Shown here one piece after another: positions 23,582 through 36,089 of a DNA stretch of 64,000 nucleotides. How positions within the stretch are numbered: position 1 is the stretch's first letter; each line of letters begins with the position of its first letter. Made by a program: the position numbers and the translations under genes. The DNA lies in NCBI GenBank assembly GCA_944474755.1, contig OX104117.1:64161522-64225521 (forward strand). The letters run 5' to 3'. The notes under the pieces were generated by a model, which searched no databases, was not told the DNA's origin, and saw only the letters and a program-made list of their open reading frames with translations. This DNA comes from Limnoperna fortunei (lineage: Eukaryota > Mollusca > Bivalvia > Mytilida > Modiolidae).

Positions 23582-24790
23582 TTTGCGTCTCTGACGTACG
23601 ATGATTTACAGGAACTTCTGGAGAACCTTGACAGTTCCAACACTAAAAATGATATTGTTTCAGCAAAACACATCTTAAATGCATACTGTGTGGCAAAAAA
23701 AATCGACATTGAAGTATAACAATCAAAGGAGGAACTTGCAGCATTTCTTATCAAATTTTATGCAGAAATTCGTAAAAAAGATAGTGATTTGTACAGTCGC
23801 TCCTAGATGATAAGTATTCGATTTGGGCTTCAGAGACATTTTATGGCGTTGAGAAGCTTTGAAATAATTAATGATTCCGCCTTTAAGCTTTCAGGTGAGA
23901 TGTTTAAATCAGTTTTGACGCTGTTAAAACAGACTGGAAAATCTAATGTGCAACACACGGACATTTCTTTGTGTACATTCTTCTCAAGGTCTGCAGCAAG
24001 TCTTTATTGATACCATATATTTCATACATGCCGTCGAGGTAGAGGAAACTTGCGCAAGATGAAAAAAAACTTATTTTAAAGTTAAAATTGACAGAAGATT
24101 TTACCAGAAATGTGCTTACTATCAAACTAAAATCCACAGAGGTGCTGATCTAAATGATGAAGATGTCGATTTGCAGGAATTTATGAAATTCCAGGTAAAT
24201 TTTGATTTTTGTTGCAATTTTAAACAATTTCTTAATAAATTATCTATTTGAGCTGTGACTATTGATTGCATGTAAAATTCACGCAATACAAAAAAGGTGT
24301 TGATATACCTTTATGGTAATTAAAAGTATACGAAAAATTAAATTAAAAATATTTGTAAAAAATGTCACCCTCAGACAGTGTTACTGAATTTGACCTGGTT
24401 TGGTATAGGAATGCTTCTGTTGGTCATAACACATTAGGAAACTTTATGAAAAAATGTATTGCAGGTTTACACCAACCATTGTATACGCGCTACATGTATC
24501 ACTGTATGATAGTGGCGTTGAAGTCCATCAAATTATGAATATTAGTGGACACAAGTCAGAACCGTCTATAAAAAAATATTCTCGAAATGGAATAAAAAGT
24601 ACGAAATGTGTGCAGAAGTCTCTGTTCAATATGGCTGGAAGTCCTGATAATTCCAATGAAATAATTGGTCAAGTTAATAAACAGACCTGTGAAACGGAAG
24701 ATACAACTAGGTCTGTTCCTCATGAAAATCCTGTTTTTCACAAATCAGATGAAAGAAGTCAGTGAAAGTGACTTTTTAACAGACATTTTA
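23582..24790 (+). pseudogene. Crypton-type tyrosine recombinase, internally deleted
   Basis: One frame reads FASLTYDDLQELLENLD, then AKHILNAYC, EELAAFLIKFYAEIRKKD and ISIRFGLQRHF (23582-24010). This is the N-terminal core-binding region of the KIAA1958/DUF3504-like recombinases related to Crypton elements. Stops occur at 23717 and 23804. A segment resembling the RRGRENLRKMK block follows near 24030-24065. The middle of the catalytic domain is missing. The C-terminal end reappears at 24465-24590 with TNHCIRAT (the H-x-x-R pair), then, after one frame change, VHQIMNISGHKSEPSIKKYSR, which includes the SGH block and the candidate tyrosine nucleophile. No flanking repeats are seen. Confidence 0.8.
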
Positions 24791-25037
24791 GATGAGAATA
24801 CTGCTATTTCAATTATTGACTAAAATAAGGAAAATATGTGTGATCTTGTAAAAACATCAACATCGGTAAAACATATTCAGAACGGTATGAATGGACCCTA
24901 CTTTCATAATGTTCATGAAGTACATTTTTACTACCACAAATAATTTGGACAACCTGGATGTCTGACACTGTGAACTAGTTTTTTTGTTGTTGTTCAAATG
25001 TTGGTTATTTCTATTGTTGAAATATGTGCAAAGACAC
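24791..25037. other. Spacer after the Crypton
   Basis: Probably the Crypton 3' untranslated part. Nothing else recognised. Confidence 0.35.
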
Positions 25038-25436
25038 AAGGAAATAAAATGAATCTGTTTATTTACTCCACCCCCTCCCCGAAATAGAAACCATTTTATT
25101 CGGTATATAAAAAAAGATTAGTGGTCAACAGCAGGCAATAATGGACCCTAAGACCTGGACTCAAGGCGACCTGACCGGACCGAGGCCAACGGTCCTACAA
25201 AGAAACCAAGAAATAGAATGAATTTGTTTCATTTTCTCCAACCTCTCCCCAAAAGAAACTATTTTATTCGGTAAAACGATTGATTACTGCTTTATGTCAA
25301 CAGCAGGGAAAGGATGGACCCTAGACCTGTACTCTCGCTGACCTGACCTGACCTGTGCTGTTGGCCTCGGTCTGGTCAGTTTATCTAGAGTCTAGGTCTT
25401 GGGGTCCATTATTTTCTGCTGTTGACAATAAAGGAG
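25038..25436. repeat. Nested direct and inverted repeat element
   Basis: A 167-base unit occurs twice in tandem (25038-25204 and 25205-about 25360), each with TTATTCGGTA and GTCAACAGCAGG words. In addition, 25124-25190 and 25360-25426 are 67-base inverted copies of each other. Both include ataatggaccc and a gaccgaggccaac end. This looks like a MITE with one internally duplicated arm. Confidence 0.8.
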
Positions 25437-25479
25437 TAATTCATTGTATACTGTTATATATTGCAAACGTGTGTTAAGA

Positions 25480-25620
25480 AAAAATGCAGAAAGGACTATC
25501 GTTGAGGGATATGTCTCCTATTATGCAAATAATCCCAAAATAAACTGATGTCATAAATAATACGTAACATGAGTACAATTGTTTACACACCATGACATTT
25601 TAATAATTCAAGAAATCGGG
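25480..25620 (+). repeat. Repeat matching 62.35-62.70 kb, without the SINE
   Basis: The words gggatatgtctcctattatg, caaataatcc, aaactg and tttacacaccatgac align with 62385-62690. In that copy a SINE interrupts the alignment. Confidence 0.65.
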
Positions 25621-25819
25621 TTTGAGGGTATACAAAATAATTAGATTCTATCAGCCTGTTCTGCCATATCAATCTACAGTAATCTATCTATCATAATGTA
25701 TATATTTTTCATGTTTTTTCCTGCATTTTGCATAACTTAATAAGTATGTTCAGTACCGTTTCTCAAAAATGTCCTGATGACTTGATAAAGACATAATTCC
25801 GGTAATTAGATATGCGTCG

Positions 25820-27500
25820 TCGACTTATTCGAAGTTTAATAATCGAAAACAGTTAGGAGATGAAACAGTCCAAGATTTTGCTGCAGAACTTAAAAGATTA
25901 TACGACAAAGGGTATCCACAATGAGACAAAGTGACCAGACAAGAAGACCTTCTAGCTAAATTTCTTCTTGGTTTAAATGATGACAATGCCAGATGTCATG
26001 TAGAGATAAACAAGGAACCGAATACTATTGAGGAGGCTGTATATTACACTCTAAATTATCAAGAAATCTGTAAATATCCACAGGTAGAAACAGACTATTT
26101 CACCAAAAATATATATAGTCGAAGAAAAAAGTAAGGCAAGTCCAAAATGAAAATAATAAGTTGAATGCTGCCCGTCCTACAATTACAACCAAAAACGAAG
26201 ACACAAAAAGGAACAATGATCAGTATAAACAAAAAGAAGAAGAAAAGAATGAGGGTAAATCATTGACAAAATTAGACCCTGTTCTTGTGGAGACAGTCAA
26301 GAAGATGGTAACAGAATTGGTGCATAGCAACCATACAAATCAACCGCAGACTCAAAGTATACCCTCCAAAAGTCATCAAGATAAAATATGTTATAATTGT
26401 GGTGAAAGTGGTCATTTTTCAAGACAGTGCACCCGTCCCAGGCAGAAACCAAGAGAAAACTGGAGTGAAGGAAAATTTAGAACACAAGAACAGAAATTTT
26501 CACTATGATAATCAGAGACAACATTTAACCAGAGAACACAGCTTAAATAAAAAAGCTCCTGCCTTTGTTCCTGCAAGCAAACCTTTAAACTAGAAGAGGT
26601 CAATTAAGGAGGCCAGCAAGAGACCAAAGGTGTACATAAAATAGGCCTAAATACAGATGTAGATGTTTTAATAAATGATGTTGTATTGTTTAATGATAAA
26701 TCAGATATTTTTATTACTATTGATGAAGATTGTGTTGAAACAGATGATACTGTTAGCATTAGGTCTATAAATGATGAAGAGTCTATAGACGACTATGAAG
26801 TTAAAGATGATGTTTTTGTTACAAATAGAATCCATGAAGTTTTGGAAATTGAAAAGGAAGATTCTCATGTTACGTTTACTAGTATGGATGAACATGATAA
26901 GAATATCATTGAAAGAGGGCAGATAACTACAGATTTATGTTTCAACTCAGATACCAGTACTGAAGGAAATGATGTTGATACTATAGATGTTCTGGATATA
27001 TTAGATAGTTACTTGATACAGGAATATTTTAGTGAGGAAATATACTAGTATGGATGAACATGATAAGAATAGCATTGAAAGAGGGCAGATAACTACAGAT
27101 TTATAATTCAACTCAGATACAAGTACTGAAGGAAATGATGTTGAAACTATAGATGTTCTGGATATATTAGATGGTTCCTTGATACAGGAATATTTTAGTG
27201 AGGAAGGTCATATGAAGGTTGAAATTTTGAAGATAAATGAACAAACCAGACTCAAGGAGGGAGTGTATGTTAATGGCAAGATTAATGATGTACCGACTAT
27301 TGTTACTATTGACACGAGAGCTTCAAGAACTGTTTTATCAGATAAGGTATATAAGAAGATACCTGAGTCTGTGAGACCTACATTGACCAAATGTACACTC
27401 ATCTCTGAGAGATCTCTAGGATTTTGGATTATCCTAGTTTTATAGTTCCAGTGTACTTTAACACTGGTGTTGGCAGCACTATTCAATATTTATAGTAAGA
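25820..27500 (+). mobile_element. LTR-retrotransposon gag-protease fragment (Ty3/gypsy-like), broken
   Basis: A gag-like stretch reads LGDETVQDFAAELKRLYDKG, then a stop at 25922, then RQEDLLAKFLLGLNDD and PNTIEEAVYYTL. A basic linker leads to a zinc knuckle CYNCGESGHFSRQC (26389-26430). After an acidic Asp/Glu-rich segment (26686-27048) comes a retropepsin start, VTIDTRASRTVLSDKVYKKI (about 27305-27365). The active-site DTG is DTR here. The protease continues after a frame change as DYPSFIVPVYF to about 27495. Reverse transcriptase, RNase H, integrase and LTRs are absent. A 166-base tandem duplication (26878-27209) shifts the frame between linker and protease. Confidence 0.8.
26878..27209 (+). 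repeat. Two tandem copies of a 166-bp unit inside the gag-protease fragment
   Basis: 26878-27043 and 27044-27209 are nearly identical, both starting actagtatggatgaacatga. Because 166 is not a multiple of three, the second copy is read in another frame. Confidence 0.85.
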
Positions 27501-28139
27501 CATTAAGAGACAGACGCTCGACCCTTTACAATATCTAACATCTTCATAAAAAACTAGTTCATGTTTGACAGTTGAAAGCACAAAACTGAGATAGTAAGAC
27601 GGATAGTTACGCCATATTTAGAAAAAGAATCATGCTCTATCCATCTCTCCCCGAGAGCGGTTCCAGGCCGGGCCCCAGTTTCATAATACTTCTCAAATTG
27701 AGATTTTCCTCAAATCCTTCAGTTTTTCTTCAAATTTGAATTTCCAGCAATGCAATCTGATTGGCCAATATTGAAGTTGAGGAAATCCTCAAATTTGAGA
27801 TTTTTTTGGAACCTGACTCTGATTTGTTAAAAAGTTATTATACAGAACAAAAAATCTATATAAGCAGTTAGGTTTCTACAACTAATCACTGGGGTTGTGT
27901 GTTTGAGTATAAACACTTTCAATGAGAGCTAAACTCGGAACTCAATTACAGGTTTCCTGCCAAAGAGCTCGGTGCTAATCATGTATTCGCCGCCCCAATA
28001 AAAACTGTACGTCATGATATAGCTTTCAAAAACTTTAAAATGTTAAACATTCAAAGAAACAAAGATTTTCAACCATCATCTTTTCTTCAATATATGGAAT
28101 TTAGTTTCGATAATATTTTCCAGTCTGGGTGTTTTTCTT
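27501..28139. other. Spacer with a small inverted-repeat element and a SINE tail
   Basis: Inverted arms at 27691-27713 and 27777-27800 enclose a segment whose complement (ttcaatattggccaatcag) matches the small MITEs at 22.12 and 59.13 kb. A SINE 3' piece (ccccaataaaaactgtacg and following) lies at about 27995-28055. Confidence 0.55.
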
Positions 28140-28870
28140 TGTTGCTCTTTCATAATTGACATTGTTTATTTAACATACAACGCATGAAAAAGAAAAAAAA
28201 TCGTAGATTGATGGGAAGGGCAAGTAAAAATGATGCTTGTAAGATTGTAGGCAAAAACTTAAATAACTTAATAAGTTACTATTTATAAGTATACCGTGTT
28301 ACGTTGTCGAAAAGTATGATTCGTAAATACGTAAATACTGGGGTCCCACGTAAATTTTTTTAATCTAATGATAAACATAAATAAAGCCACAAAAGGTCGC
28401 GGTTAAAAATTAATCTTGAGGCTCTTATTGGTGAACCAAAAATACATCTATGTTTTCAGTAAAATGTCTAGTGCACTTGCAAAAATGTCCCTAAACTTTT
28501 ATCTGACTTGTTTAAGGTGAAGCGACATTCAATAAGTGTTAAATATAAAAGTAGTCTATTTACCTCTATTTATTTGTAAATCCTTATTTCACTTCATTTC
28601 TTTCGTTTTCCGACCAACATGCGTTACTGGGGACTGTGTAGGTTTGTTAGTTCATTTTCTGTTACTATGTTTTAAATTTTAGTAAGATCAAGTGGTTTGA
28701 CCACTTATTGTACTATGCTCCTGAATACCATTTTGCATTTGACTGTTTGTCTTATGTTTGTCTTAAGTGCTGTAATAGTTTTGGAAATAAAAACTGCTTT
28801 TTGAAAAATTCTCTTTATTTTGTTTGTGGATTACTTTTCTGCCTGACGGCCATATTAGGGTTTGTAATCA
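28140..28870 (+). repeat. Diverged 0.7-kb repeat, copy 1 (copy 2 at 47.63-48.35 kb)
   Basis: Collinear shared words include taagttactattt with gtaagtata, taatctaa, ataaagcc versus atgaagcc, gtgcacttgc versus gtacacttgc, atttgactgtttgtct and ttttggaaata. No open frame is shared, so it is probably a dispersed non-coding repeat or an old segmental duplication. Confidence 0.6.
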
Positions 28871-31000
28871 TATGTTAAGAATATTAATATTTGTGATTTT
28901 TATTGAAAAAACGCTCTCGTTTTTATTTTACAACCCAAAACAAAATTAAAAATTAGAGGCATTCCTCAAAAATAAATATCAAAAGTAACAAAAGCTACAA
29001 AGAATGTTCATTAAAGTTTATTAGTCTTCTTGATAATGATCAAGGTCATTTAAACCACCCATATTCATAGGACGCCCCGCGTGATAGCTTCAAAATATCA
29101 CCACGTAGATAACGTTCCCTATTACTAGGTATTACGCATCTAAATTCCACTCCACTAATAATTAGATTTGAATTGTCACTAATTAGTACTTAGAAGGTTT
29201 TCATTTTAATTAGTTTGAAGCTGTAAAATACCTTTACAATTATATACGTAAAATATTCCGTAATTTGCACGAACGCATAAAGGTAATAAAAAAATTTTTA
29301 AAATGTATTTTGGGATATATGGCAAGGAAACCGACCGAACAACAAGAGCCAAAAGTCAACGGACAATACAAATCCAGATATAGACAAACATAAATGTACA
29401 AAAGCAGCACCATCAAACCTTACATTCAACTGCAGCATTGTTATATCAAATAAATTTTAGAGATATAATTAACAGCAGACGAATGGATATGTTAGAGAGA
29501 GATGACTTTGAGTCAGAAACAAGGACGTCTATGTGTTTTGTTTGTAGTTAAATGCAACAATAATTAAAAGGCAACATATCACCGTCATAACATAATACAA
29601 ACGCAACTATATACAACAGATGCCTTACGTTGTGACTAAATAGCCATTGCTAAATAGACAATGTCACTACATTACTAGTAGCAAAGATTGCTTATCTAAG
29701 TATAATCTTGATGACTAATGATCAATGCTATTTTAACCACCCCATATTCATATAGCACCCAGTTGGTACCTTAAACACGTCGACATGTAGTAAACAGGGT
29801 AAGTACATTTCGCATTATCAAATCATATTAGCACGTCTCTTTTGAAAATCAAAGATTTGTATCGCATACACACTGTTGATTGGTATGCGTATGCGACCAA
29901 CGAATTAAATTTTGATAAATTAAAACGCATTTTAGATTAAGAGCACATCTAAATAACATTTGTAATAAACAAATACACCTAAATAACATTTGTAATACGC
30001 AATACACGATGAACAATCAAAGAGTAGTTCTAATGAGACAATTACAATTTTAAGTAAATCTTTTGTTATGTTTGATGTGATTGAAAAGATCTGTTACATG
30101 CACCTGTGCATAGAGATGTAGCATTATTCAATTAAGATTATACCTATCATTATACATGTATAATATTTTTTATTTGTAATTATCGACATCGCAAAAACAG
30201 TACATTCTATTAAAAAGCGTAGTAGGACTCCAAAACAACAATCCCTTGTTCAATTCAGATTTACGTTGTACTACACGGAAACTACTCGTAGAATTATGAT
30301 AAACAGAAATACTGACAGTAATGACATAAAAAACAGAAACATTGGAAACAATATACTGTACAAATTTGCACTGTACTTTTTTCGACAGCGTTTATGGTTT
30401 ATGTTATCTTCCGAGATTTAAGACAGAACAGGCGCACAATAGATTAAGTGTTCGAGAGATTAATATTTATAGGCATACTTTAAACTATATTTGAGATAAT
30501 AATTTACTCTTAGTATTAGATTCAATCTGGTTTTATATTCAGGTCATTCCACAAAACATAAGCTTATTGAGATCTTTCATAAAATGTTTCTTGCGCTGAA
30601 AAAAAGAAATGCATAGGTTTATTTTGTGCGATATGTTTAAAGTTTGACCTGTCTGCTAAACAAGCTTCTTAGCAAAACTTAAGTTATGTGAACCTTTTAA
30701 ATGCATTGAAAGCTTCTTAAGCGAAAGTAAACAGTGCATTATCGAAATGAGTCGTTTTCAGGCCTAGGTCCTTTAGCATATTTAGAAACATATATTTACA
30801 TGCTATATATGTAAACAAAAACCCCACAGTAGAACACAAACTAATGTTTCTAGCACCCCATACATTCATAAAAGAGATTCGACAGATTATTGGTTTTCAG
30901 GTTACGTAATCTATTTAATTCAATTGTGTTTCTTCCTTTTAATTTGTTTGATGATGTAAGTGAGAGTGCTCGAGTGTTTGTTTGATATAGAAATAAGTAA
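28871..31000. other. AT-rich spacer with fragments
   Basis: It holds a lone Penelope 3' UTR piece (29325-29392, minus) and a direct repeat pair at about 29040-29130 and 29710-29805 sharing accaccc-atattcata. No gene. Confidence 0.45.
29325..29392 (-). mobile_element. Solo 3'-end scrap of the Penelope-like element
   Basis: The words ccgaccgaacaacaagagcc and aaaagtcaacgg, followed by agatatagacaaac, match the complement of 15660-15730. Confidence 0.7.
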
Positions 31001-31258
31001 GGGGCCTCGATGGCCGAGTGTTTATGGTAATAAGTCTACTATTGATCTTGTGCTTATCAACACTGAGGTTGCGGGATCGAGTCAAATTGCAGGCAGGGTG
31101 TGTTCGATTCCAATTTTAATTGACAAGATTGCCAGTTTACCGTGGAAGTCTGGGTTATATCCCAGTACTCGGGCTTCCTCCCCAATAAAAACAGGATGCC
31201 GCGATGTGCTTACATAGTTGTCTCATATAGCTCAAAATGTATTGATAAAAGTGGCGTA
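31001..31258 (+). repeat. tRNA-headed SINE
   Basis: It starts ggggcctcgatggccgagtg, like the 5' half of a Leu/Ser-type tRNA with its A-box. A weak B-box (gcgggatcgagtcaaat) follows, then the body (attgacaagattgccag), the hallmark ggcttcctccccaataaaa and the tail aaaagtggcg. It was copied by the machinery of some LINE. Its own enzymes are absent. Confidence 0.8.
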
Positions 31259-32214
31259 ATTAGTTACATAAGTATTTATATTTTAATTTATGGTTGCGTC
31301 AGACATATTGTTTGTGGTTGTAAATTGAACCGAGTCAGTATTGGTATTTCTGCATAATATATATTTGAAATTAACAGTCACTTTTATTATGTCGACAAAA
31401 GACCAAATAATCACGATGTGCTTATATTGCAGTCTGATAAATTTGTTATGTTCCAAAGTTCTTTTCTCTGGTACAATAAAATGGTTGTCATATATAATTT
31501 ATTAGTAGGTCGTTTAATTAAATGTATTATATGCATTCAACATGGAATATTTCTGTTACATATCAGAATTCAGCAGTTACACAATTTAAAGTTTTCCGAA
31601 CTTTTTATAAAACAACAAACTTAATACGTTGTTATTGAAAAAAGACGAACATCTTTCACTTACGATTATTTTTACGTGTTATGATTGATTATCTATTCAT
31701 CAGTTATGTAGATTCTTGTGGACATGTCTTATTCACATTATAACCATTGAACTTTTAGGTATTGTCTCATAATTTAAACTTTTGTCATTTGTATTTTTGT
31801 CCATACAGTTAGTGTATTTAGAGGACACAAATAAGATGATAATTACCAGTTTCAAATGATTATCAAAGTTAGTACTGCAATCGTCAATGGCTGGCTGTCT
31901 GATAAAATATATTTTATAATTCGTCATTTCTTTTGAAGTCGAATATTTACAATAAATTTAATATTATACAATATGTGAGTAATAAAGCTTTTACAATGAT
32001 TGATGTTCCTTTTAGTTTTTATAATTTACGTTCCATTTTGTTTAATTATATTGGTAAAATTGTTTGAAATTTTGAAGTTCAACAAAGAAATTGTACAAAA
32101 AATTTACTTCACAGAATACAGAAATAATAAAATGCAATATTATACATGCTTACAAAATTTTTGAAAACTGTTTTGTTATGTAATTAATTACCATTTATCT
32201 TGGGTTTTTAATGG
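31259..32214. other. AT-rich spacer
   Basis: No gene or element recognised. Confidence 0.5.
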
Positions 32215-32310
32215 CTATTCCGGCTTTCTCATCGAAAAACCTAAACGCCATGAAAAAGCAGATGAAATTGATAAAAGTGGCGTTGAAATCCATTCAAACA
32301 AAAAGCCCTT
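32215..32310 (+). repeat. SINE, 3' half
   Basis: Diverged SINE tail: ccggctttctcatcgaaaaa, acgccatgaaaaagc and aaaagtggcgttgaaatcc. Confidence 0.65.
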
Positions 32311-32646
32311 TGGGTATAATAGACACAGTCAAAGCGCATAGCGATTATAGCAATCATATCTTACGTAACCATACGATAAAAGATGTACACAAGATATTAG
32401 TAACTATTACATCATTGTTTTGTAGTGAAGGGATGTAGCTGGTGTCAATTTTTTCGCCGCAATTTTCCTGCAGCATAAAAATGCAAGAAAGTATTATCAT
32501 TTTCTATATCGCAAAAAATGTGCTCACGAAGCACTGCGTAATTCTTTCTGTAATTTGTAATAATCTGAGCGGTAGCTTTGAACAAAAATAATGTAAGGTA
32601 ACCTAATCCAAATTACAAACTATAATCAGAAAAATAAACAAAAAGA

Positions 32647-33104
32647 ACATATAAACTCCGGTGCAAACCTGAGTAAGCTTGTGTTGTATAGTTATCGACA
32701 TCTGTCTTGTTTTCTATTGGGTAACTATAGTCAATTTTGATCATAAAGAAAGAAAAAGCTGTTGAAGATAAAGTGGCCATCAGCTGTGTGCAGCAACTTG
32801 TATTTTAAGCAATTCGTTTACATCGAAAGAATTTTTTTATACAGTTTAAATATTATGGAGCATAATGATATGATACTCTGATGAAGCAACAACAACGATT
32901 TTCTTTTAAATACTTAAGAATTGTATAAGGGAGCGCAACAGATCATATCTTTTATAATTAAATAATGATTTCTTATGAATATAAAACTAGTTAATTAGCT
33001 TCGATCAATATGATGCGTTTATAAGTCTTATATATAAATCGATGTGTTTATAAGTCTTATATATGACTGTTAATAAAGCAAGGTTTGCACCGGAGTTTAT
33101 ATGT
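32647..33104. mobile_element. 458-bp element with perfect 24-bp terminal inverted repeats
   Basis: Positions 32647-32670 and 33081-33104 are exact reverse complements (core actccggtgcaaacct). The inside is AT-rich and non-coding. It contains two close copies of gtttataagtcttatata (33017 and 33049 region). Flanking target duplications are not clear, so the superfamily is unknown. Confidence 0.85.
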
Positions 33105-35394
33105 TTGTAACTTTTCTGTATATGTTATGACAAATACAACAGTTTAACAAATTTAGAAGAATAAGGACGTGCATAAACAATGGGATTCTTAAGATAATTG
33201 AACATGATACAGGTAAGTATTGTAAGTATTGTATTAAGTTAAGACTTAAAGTGAACACAAAATAGAGAATGTAGGAAATGTAGACGTTGTATTTGAAATG
33301 TATTGGGTTTTTCAATGGTATCACTCATTGAGATCCATTTTAGATGTAGCTCCCAACACATTACATTATATCACACATGTTTTTGAAGTTTAAATGAATA
33401 TTTATCAATTAATTTTTATGATAGAGCTGAATGTTTTTCGTATATATCATAGATTCAGATGACATTGTGTAAAGATAAACAATACAAATTTTAAAAAGCT
33501 GATAAAGGTATACATACACAAAGTCGAAGATATGTTCATTTTGATGGAAAAATTATCAACGACCTGAAGGTCTTCAAGGATCAGCTAACCCGGGATGCAT
33601 TCGATTTGTACAAAACAAATTGCTGAAAAATTATTAAATGGAACTTGACCTCTTTTCTAAATAAATAATATCAAAATATCAATCTGATAGGTCAAGGAGT
33701 GTTTAAGTAAGAGTATGTAAACAGTTAGCAGCCACTGTTCTGCGTGTTCGCCTACCATACTTTGAATACCGTACCATTTCGATAATTAATTTTTGACTTA
33801 TGAAAACTCGGTTAAATACTGGTCAAGTCATTAATACTTGTAATACCTGTAGATGTACAAACGGACCGATGAGCGAATTTTAAAACTTTGGTATCGCTGA
33901 TAATATTTTATTAACATCTGCAGATTGTTTCACTAAAACTTATCATGCTCTCAGGGTCATAAATCTGTTAACATTTGATTGTTTTAATCACAAATAAATA
34001 TTAAATCGATCTTAAATATGAAAAATTGTTTTACTCACCACCTAGAATGATGCAACGAATAAAATTCAATTAATACAAAAACTTATGTAGTCTCTGATAA
34101 AAATAATTAGGACATTTTATACTGAAAAGTTTAATTGCATAAAAATTCAATTTCTTGTTTGCAATAATTTATCATAATTTTTATGAAATATATTATGAAG
34201 ATGCATTAATTACCGATAATTAGGTTTATCCACATTTTTCAAATTGTTCATCGCAAAATATATATTTATGCAAATATTTACTACAAATACCAATTTATCC
34301 AACAGAATAGTTATAGACAAGGGTCTTAGACTTTGCTTTAAATAGCCTAAACTGATAACTCATCATTAAATCACGCCTGATAAATATAAATAAGAATCGC
34401 GAGACAGATGACTCTATCTATATTAGTTGCTTACCCTGCAGGGGCACCTGGAGTCAACCCCAGTTTTCAGAAGAGCTCATTCGTTTCACTCAGTTTTAGG
34501 TTTTTGTGTTTGTGATTGTCTCTTTGTTTGTTGTTGACCCCTCTGTTGTTTGACCATGGTTTTGTCTGTCCTTGTCCTATTCGCTATTGAATACTCCTCA
34601 TGACCAAACAACATGACTTATACATTGGGTATGCATCTATTAGTGATGTTCATCTGAGTGGATTCAGGAAAAATATTTATCAGCCATGTTATCATATTTA
34701 AATAACACCCCACGTTAAATGTTATCAGAATAAGTTTTTAACCAGATTACTTGCTCGCACACCATAATTTCTCTGGTGTATACCAGGTTTTCTGCTTGGA
34801 AACTGAAATTCTAATAAAAAGTGTATTTATCAGGAACTTTGCGTAAAAATTTACAATCTGTCGTAAATAACGGTTATAATGGCAATATGGCAAGAAAAAG
34901 TAAGGATAGAAGAATAAAGACTGCTTAATTACAAAACGTTTTTATTAATTTTAACAGTTTTCCAACCATAAATCTAAAAAAACATTCGTTCTCGTTCTGT
35001 GCTGAATGCACTCGCTTTGTCTTATTGTTGTTGTGCGATTTAGATTAAAGAAGTTTAAGCTGTTTTTGTTGTCGTAAAATTCATTACAATTTAACTGCTT
35101 GAAAACCTTTAATTTTTCGACACCCTTCACAACTATCTACTATATGCAGTTTTATATGAGACTAAAACAACTAATTGTTTTGTTGTCAAGAAAAAAGAAT
35201 GAGAAGATATAAACGAGTCATTAATTAGTCATCAATGTTTTCATTTTACAACTGCTACGTTATGCTAAATTGATCAAATAGTGTGCTGCTCTGTATTTTC
35301 CTTATTTATTTATCTGCATTTATTAAAATGTATCTTTTTTTCCAGTATATGTGTCTCATTTCTTTGATGATAATATTATTTGATTGTTTGAATT
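33105..35394. other. AT-rich spacer with one repeat
   Basis: The stretch 34430-34620 (cacctggagtcaaccccag, ttttgtgtttgtgattg, accatggttttgtct) resembles a 3' UTR-like repeat that I recall from mussel retroelements. Otherwise nothing. Confidence 0.4.
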
Positions 35395-35510
35395 TGGCTT
35401 AAACGTCACTTTTAGCAAGTTTTCATGTACATCATGGTGTTGCTCTTTAATTGGGGAAGGAAGTAAAAATTCCCGATGAAAACCCGACCTTGGGAGGGGA
35501 GACTGAAAAT
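35395..35510 (-). repeat. SINE, 3' half
   Basis: Minus-strand copy of the SINE tail: ttaattggggaaggaagtaa and cttaaacgtcacttttagca are its complement. Confidence 0.65.
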
Positions 35511-35805
35511 CCATGTCATTCTATGTCGAACACACTATGACGGATGTCAGACTAATTCTCGCACTGCAGCGATAATACGCATGGATCAATACCAAATGGC
35601 TACTTGCTATTTAATTCTGTCAATAATGGCATGATAACGAATAAAGTATTAAAATTAAATAGGCATTATAGAAATGTCAAAAAATGGTGGAGAACGAGGA
35701 CATAATTAATGAAACCAGAAATAGTTTTTAAAAGTGCAAAAAATATGTAAAACACAAAGGAGTTTGTGATGGTATGTAATGTGTCCATTTTGTAGCTTCG
35801 ACGAG

Positions 35806-36089
35806 ATCACAAATCTTCAATGGAAATAAATTTAAGTTAAATATGCAAATGCCACATCGGAAAACGTTGTTAATTGGTAATATTCAACCAATGATTATCC
35901 ATGCTACTTAGCGGCATTAATATCTTAATGATATTAGAGGGAGGAATATCACAAATCTTCAATGGAAATAAATTTAAGTTAAATATGCAAATGCCACATC
36001 GGAAAACGTTGTTAATTGGTAATATTCAACCAATGATTATCCATGCTACTTAGCGGCATTAATATCTTAATGATATTAGAGGGAGGAAT
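35806..36089 (+). repeat. Perfect 142-bp tandem duplication
   Basis: 35806-35947 and 35948-36089 are identical base for base as far as I can compare them, starting atcacaaatcttcaatgg and ending gagggaggaat. It is either very recent or an assembly artefact. Confidence 0.93.

Noticed and set aside
31001..31075. Possible genuine tRNA gene
   Set aside because: The A-box half looks like a Leu/Ser tRNA, but the rest does not fold and runs into a SINE body.
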